From Devosia sp. (GTDB taxonomy: Bacteria > Pseudomonadota > Alphaproteobacteria > Rhizobiales > Devosiaceae), in contig JADJPS010000018.1 in the NCBI GenBank assembly GCA_016713105.1, positions 248,001 through 312,000 of the forward strand: DNA of 64,000 nucleotides, read 5' to 3'. Each line of letters starts with the position of its first letter. Position 1 is the stretch's first letter. The position numbers and the translations under genes are program-made. Positions 63,470 through 64,000 of the stretch are shown here, piece after piece. A model generated the notes under the pieces. It had not been told where the DNA came from. It saw only the letters and a program-made list of their open reading frames with translations, and did no database searches.

Positions 63470-63603
63470 CCCTCCCCCTTGCGGGGAGGGTAGCGGAGCA
63501 GGACTTGGGCACAGCCCTAGTCCGTTGCGCAGCTGGGTGGGGGTGCTCCCGCTCCGAGCGTGTGGCCACCCCCACCCTTGATCCCTCCCCGCAAGGGGGA
63601 GGG
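63470..63603. repeat. Composite palindromic element with 21-bp terminal inverted copies
   Basis: The bases 63470-63490 and 63583-63603 are exact reverse complements, each a hairpin of CCCTCCCC/GGGGAGGG type; GGTAGCGGAGCAGGACTTGG and GGTGGGGGTG lie inside. It fills most of the 236-bp gap between the binding-protein and permease genes. Same family as 53431-53561; it may reduce expression of the permease relative to the binding protein. Confidence 0.75.
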
Positions 63604-63662
63604 AAACGACCTGCACAACGTTGCAGCCCAAACCCGAACATTTGAAAGAGCGGAACCAGCCG

Positions 63663-64000
63663 ATGAACCCAAGCACCCGACGCGCCCTCGAGTTCGTGCT
63701 GGACAACCTCGCCTGGTTCATGCTGCTGGCCGTGTTGGTGGTCTTCTCGGCCACAGTTCCCAACTACTTCCAGCCCGGCATCTTCGCCAACATCGTCGAG
63801 GCCTCGAGCGTCCTTGGCGTCATGTCGATCGGCCTCGCGCTGGTCATCATCGCGGGCCACATGGACCTGTCGGTCGAATCGGTCGCCGCGCTCTCGGCCA
63901 TGGCGGTCGGCATCGTGTTCTGCTCGGCCGGCATCGGCATCGGCGTACAACTCACCCCGGACTGGCTGGGTGTCCCGGTTTCCCTCCTCATTGCCATCGC
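63663..64000 (+). CDS. Ribose-type ABC transporter permease, 5' part
   Basis: The gene is cut by the window end; 112 residues are visible from ATG 63663, starting MNPSTRRALEFVLDN. A first membrane helix (LAWFMLLAVLVVFSATVPNYF) is followed by the RbsC-family block IFANIVEASSVLGVMSIGLALVIIAGHMDLSVESVAALSA. It completes the ROK-linked transporter. Nothing can be said about its 3' end. Confidence 0.9.
   Translation, partial: MNPSTRRALEFVLDNLAWFMLLAVLVVFSATVPNYFQPGIFANIVEASSVLGVMSIGLALVIIAGHMDLSVESVAALSAMAVGIVFCSAGIGIGVQLTPDWLGVPVSLLIAI

Noticed and set aside
1..64000. Mobile element, prophage or genomic island
   Set aside because: No transposase, integrase, phage gene, tRNA-associated direct repeat or AT-rich block is seen; base composition is even throughout.

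Overview
The window is about 70% GC, with coding bias typical of a high-GC alphaproteobacterium. It probably comes from a member of the Hyphomicrobiales (Rhizobiales): the intergenic palindromes of the CCTTCTCCCA/TGGGAGAAGG type followed by GCCCGAAGGGCGGATGAGGG, the many ribose/inositol-type sugar ABC transporters, and a MocDEF-like oxygenase module all fit that order. No rRNA, tRNA, CRISPR array, phage or IS element is visible. At least nine single-base frameshifts interrupt otherwise well conserved genes, several in G/C runs. I read them mainly as sequence errors, so the affected genes are given as single features spanning the breaks.

Region 1 (1-3930): the 3' end of a sugar-binding protein gene, a terminator, and a GH31 alpha-glycosidase preceded by an unknown helical segment in another frame.

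Region 2 (3932-26652): an apparent biosynthesis/export locus. It holds an acyl carrier protein, a GNAT acetyltransferase, an AMP-forming acyl ligase, a second GNAT-like protein and a Rieske oxygenase. An opposite-strand operon encodes a KAS III-type ketosynthase, NAD-dependent epimerase, MBL-fold hydrolase, PaaK/F390-like adenylate-forming enzyme and ATP-grasp ligase. Interleaved are three MacB/LolCDE/YbbAP-type ABC export systems (two with HlyD adaptors), and a CPBP protease and a DUF6544-like protein sit at the end. The product is unknown; an acylated small molecule or lipid is my best inference.

Region 3 (26788-31636): housekeeping and isolated genes: O-acetylhomoserine sulfhydrylase, group III truncated haemoglobin, a GH20/GH67-like hydrolase, an allophanate-hydrolase C-terminal-like protein and a gamma carbonic anhydrase.

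Region 4 (31822-43187): a sugar uptake and oxidation operon on the minus strand (binding protein, two permeases, ATPase, SDR, CaiB-type CoA transferase, crotonase, aldose epimerase, SMP-30 lactonase). It is divergent from a GntR regulator and an enolase-superfamily dehydratase; a 14-bp AT-rich palindrome lies between them.

Region 5 (43324-47772): an RraA-like protein, a fused two-domain CoA transferase, an IclR regulator and a solute-binding-protein homologue without a signal peptide, all overlapping by 1-4 bases.

Region 6 (48152-59205): a long minus-strand operon headed by a LacI regulator: IlvD/Edd dehydratase, RraA-like aldolase, ribose-type ABC transporter, two near-duplicate amidohydrolases, and between them a diiron desaturase-type oxygenase, Rieske ferredoxin and ferredoxin reductase resembling rhizopine MocD/E/F. 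Related LacI-type operators precede both the dehydratase and the lacI gene.

Region 7 (59279-64000): rightward genes for an SDR, a ROK regulator and a further ribose-type ABC transporter (ATPase, binding protein, permease cut by the window end).
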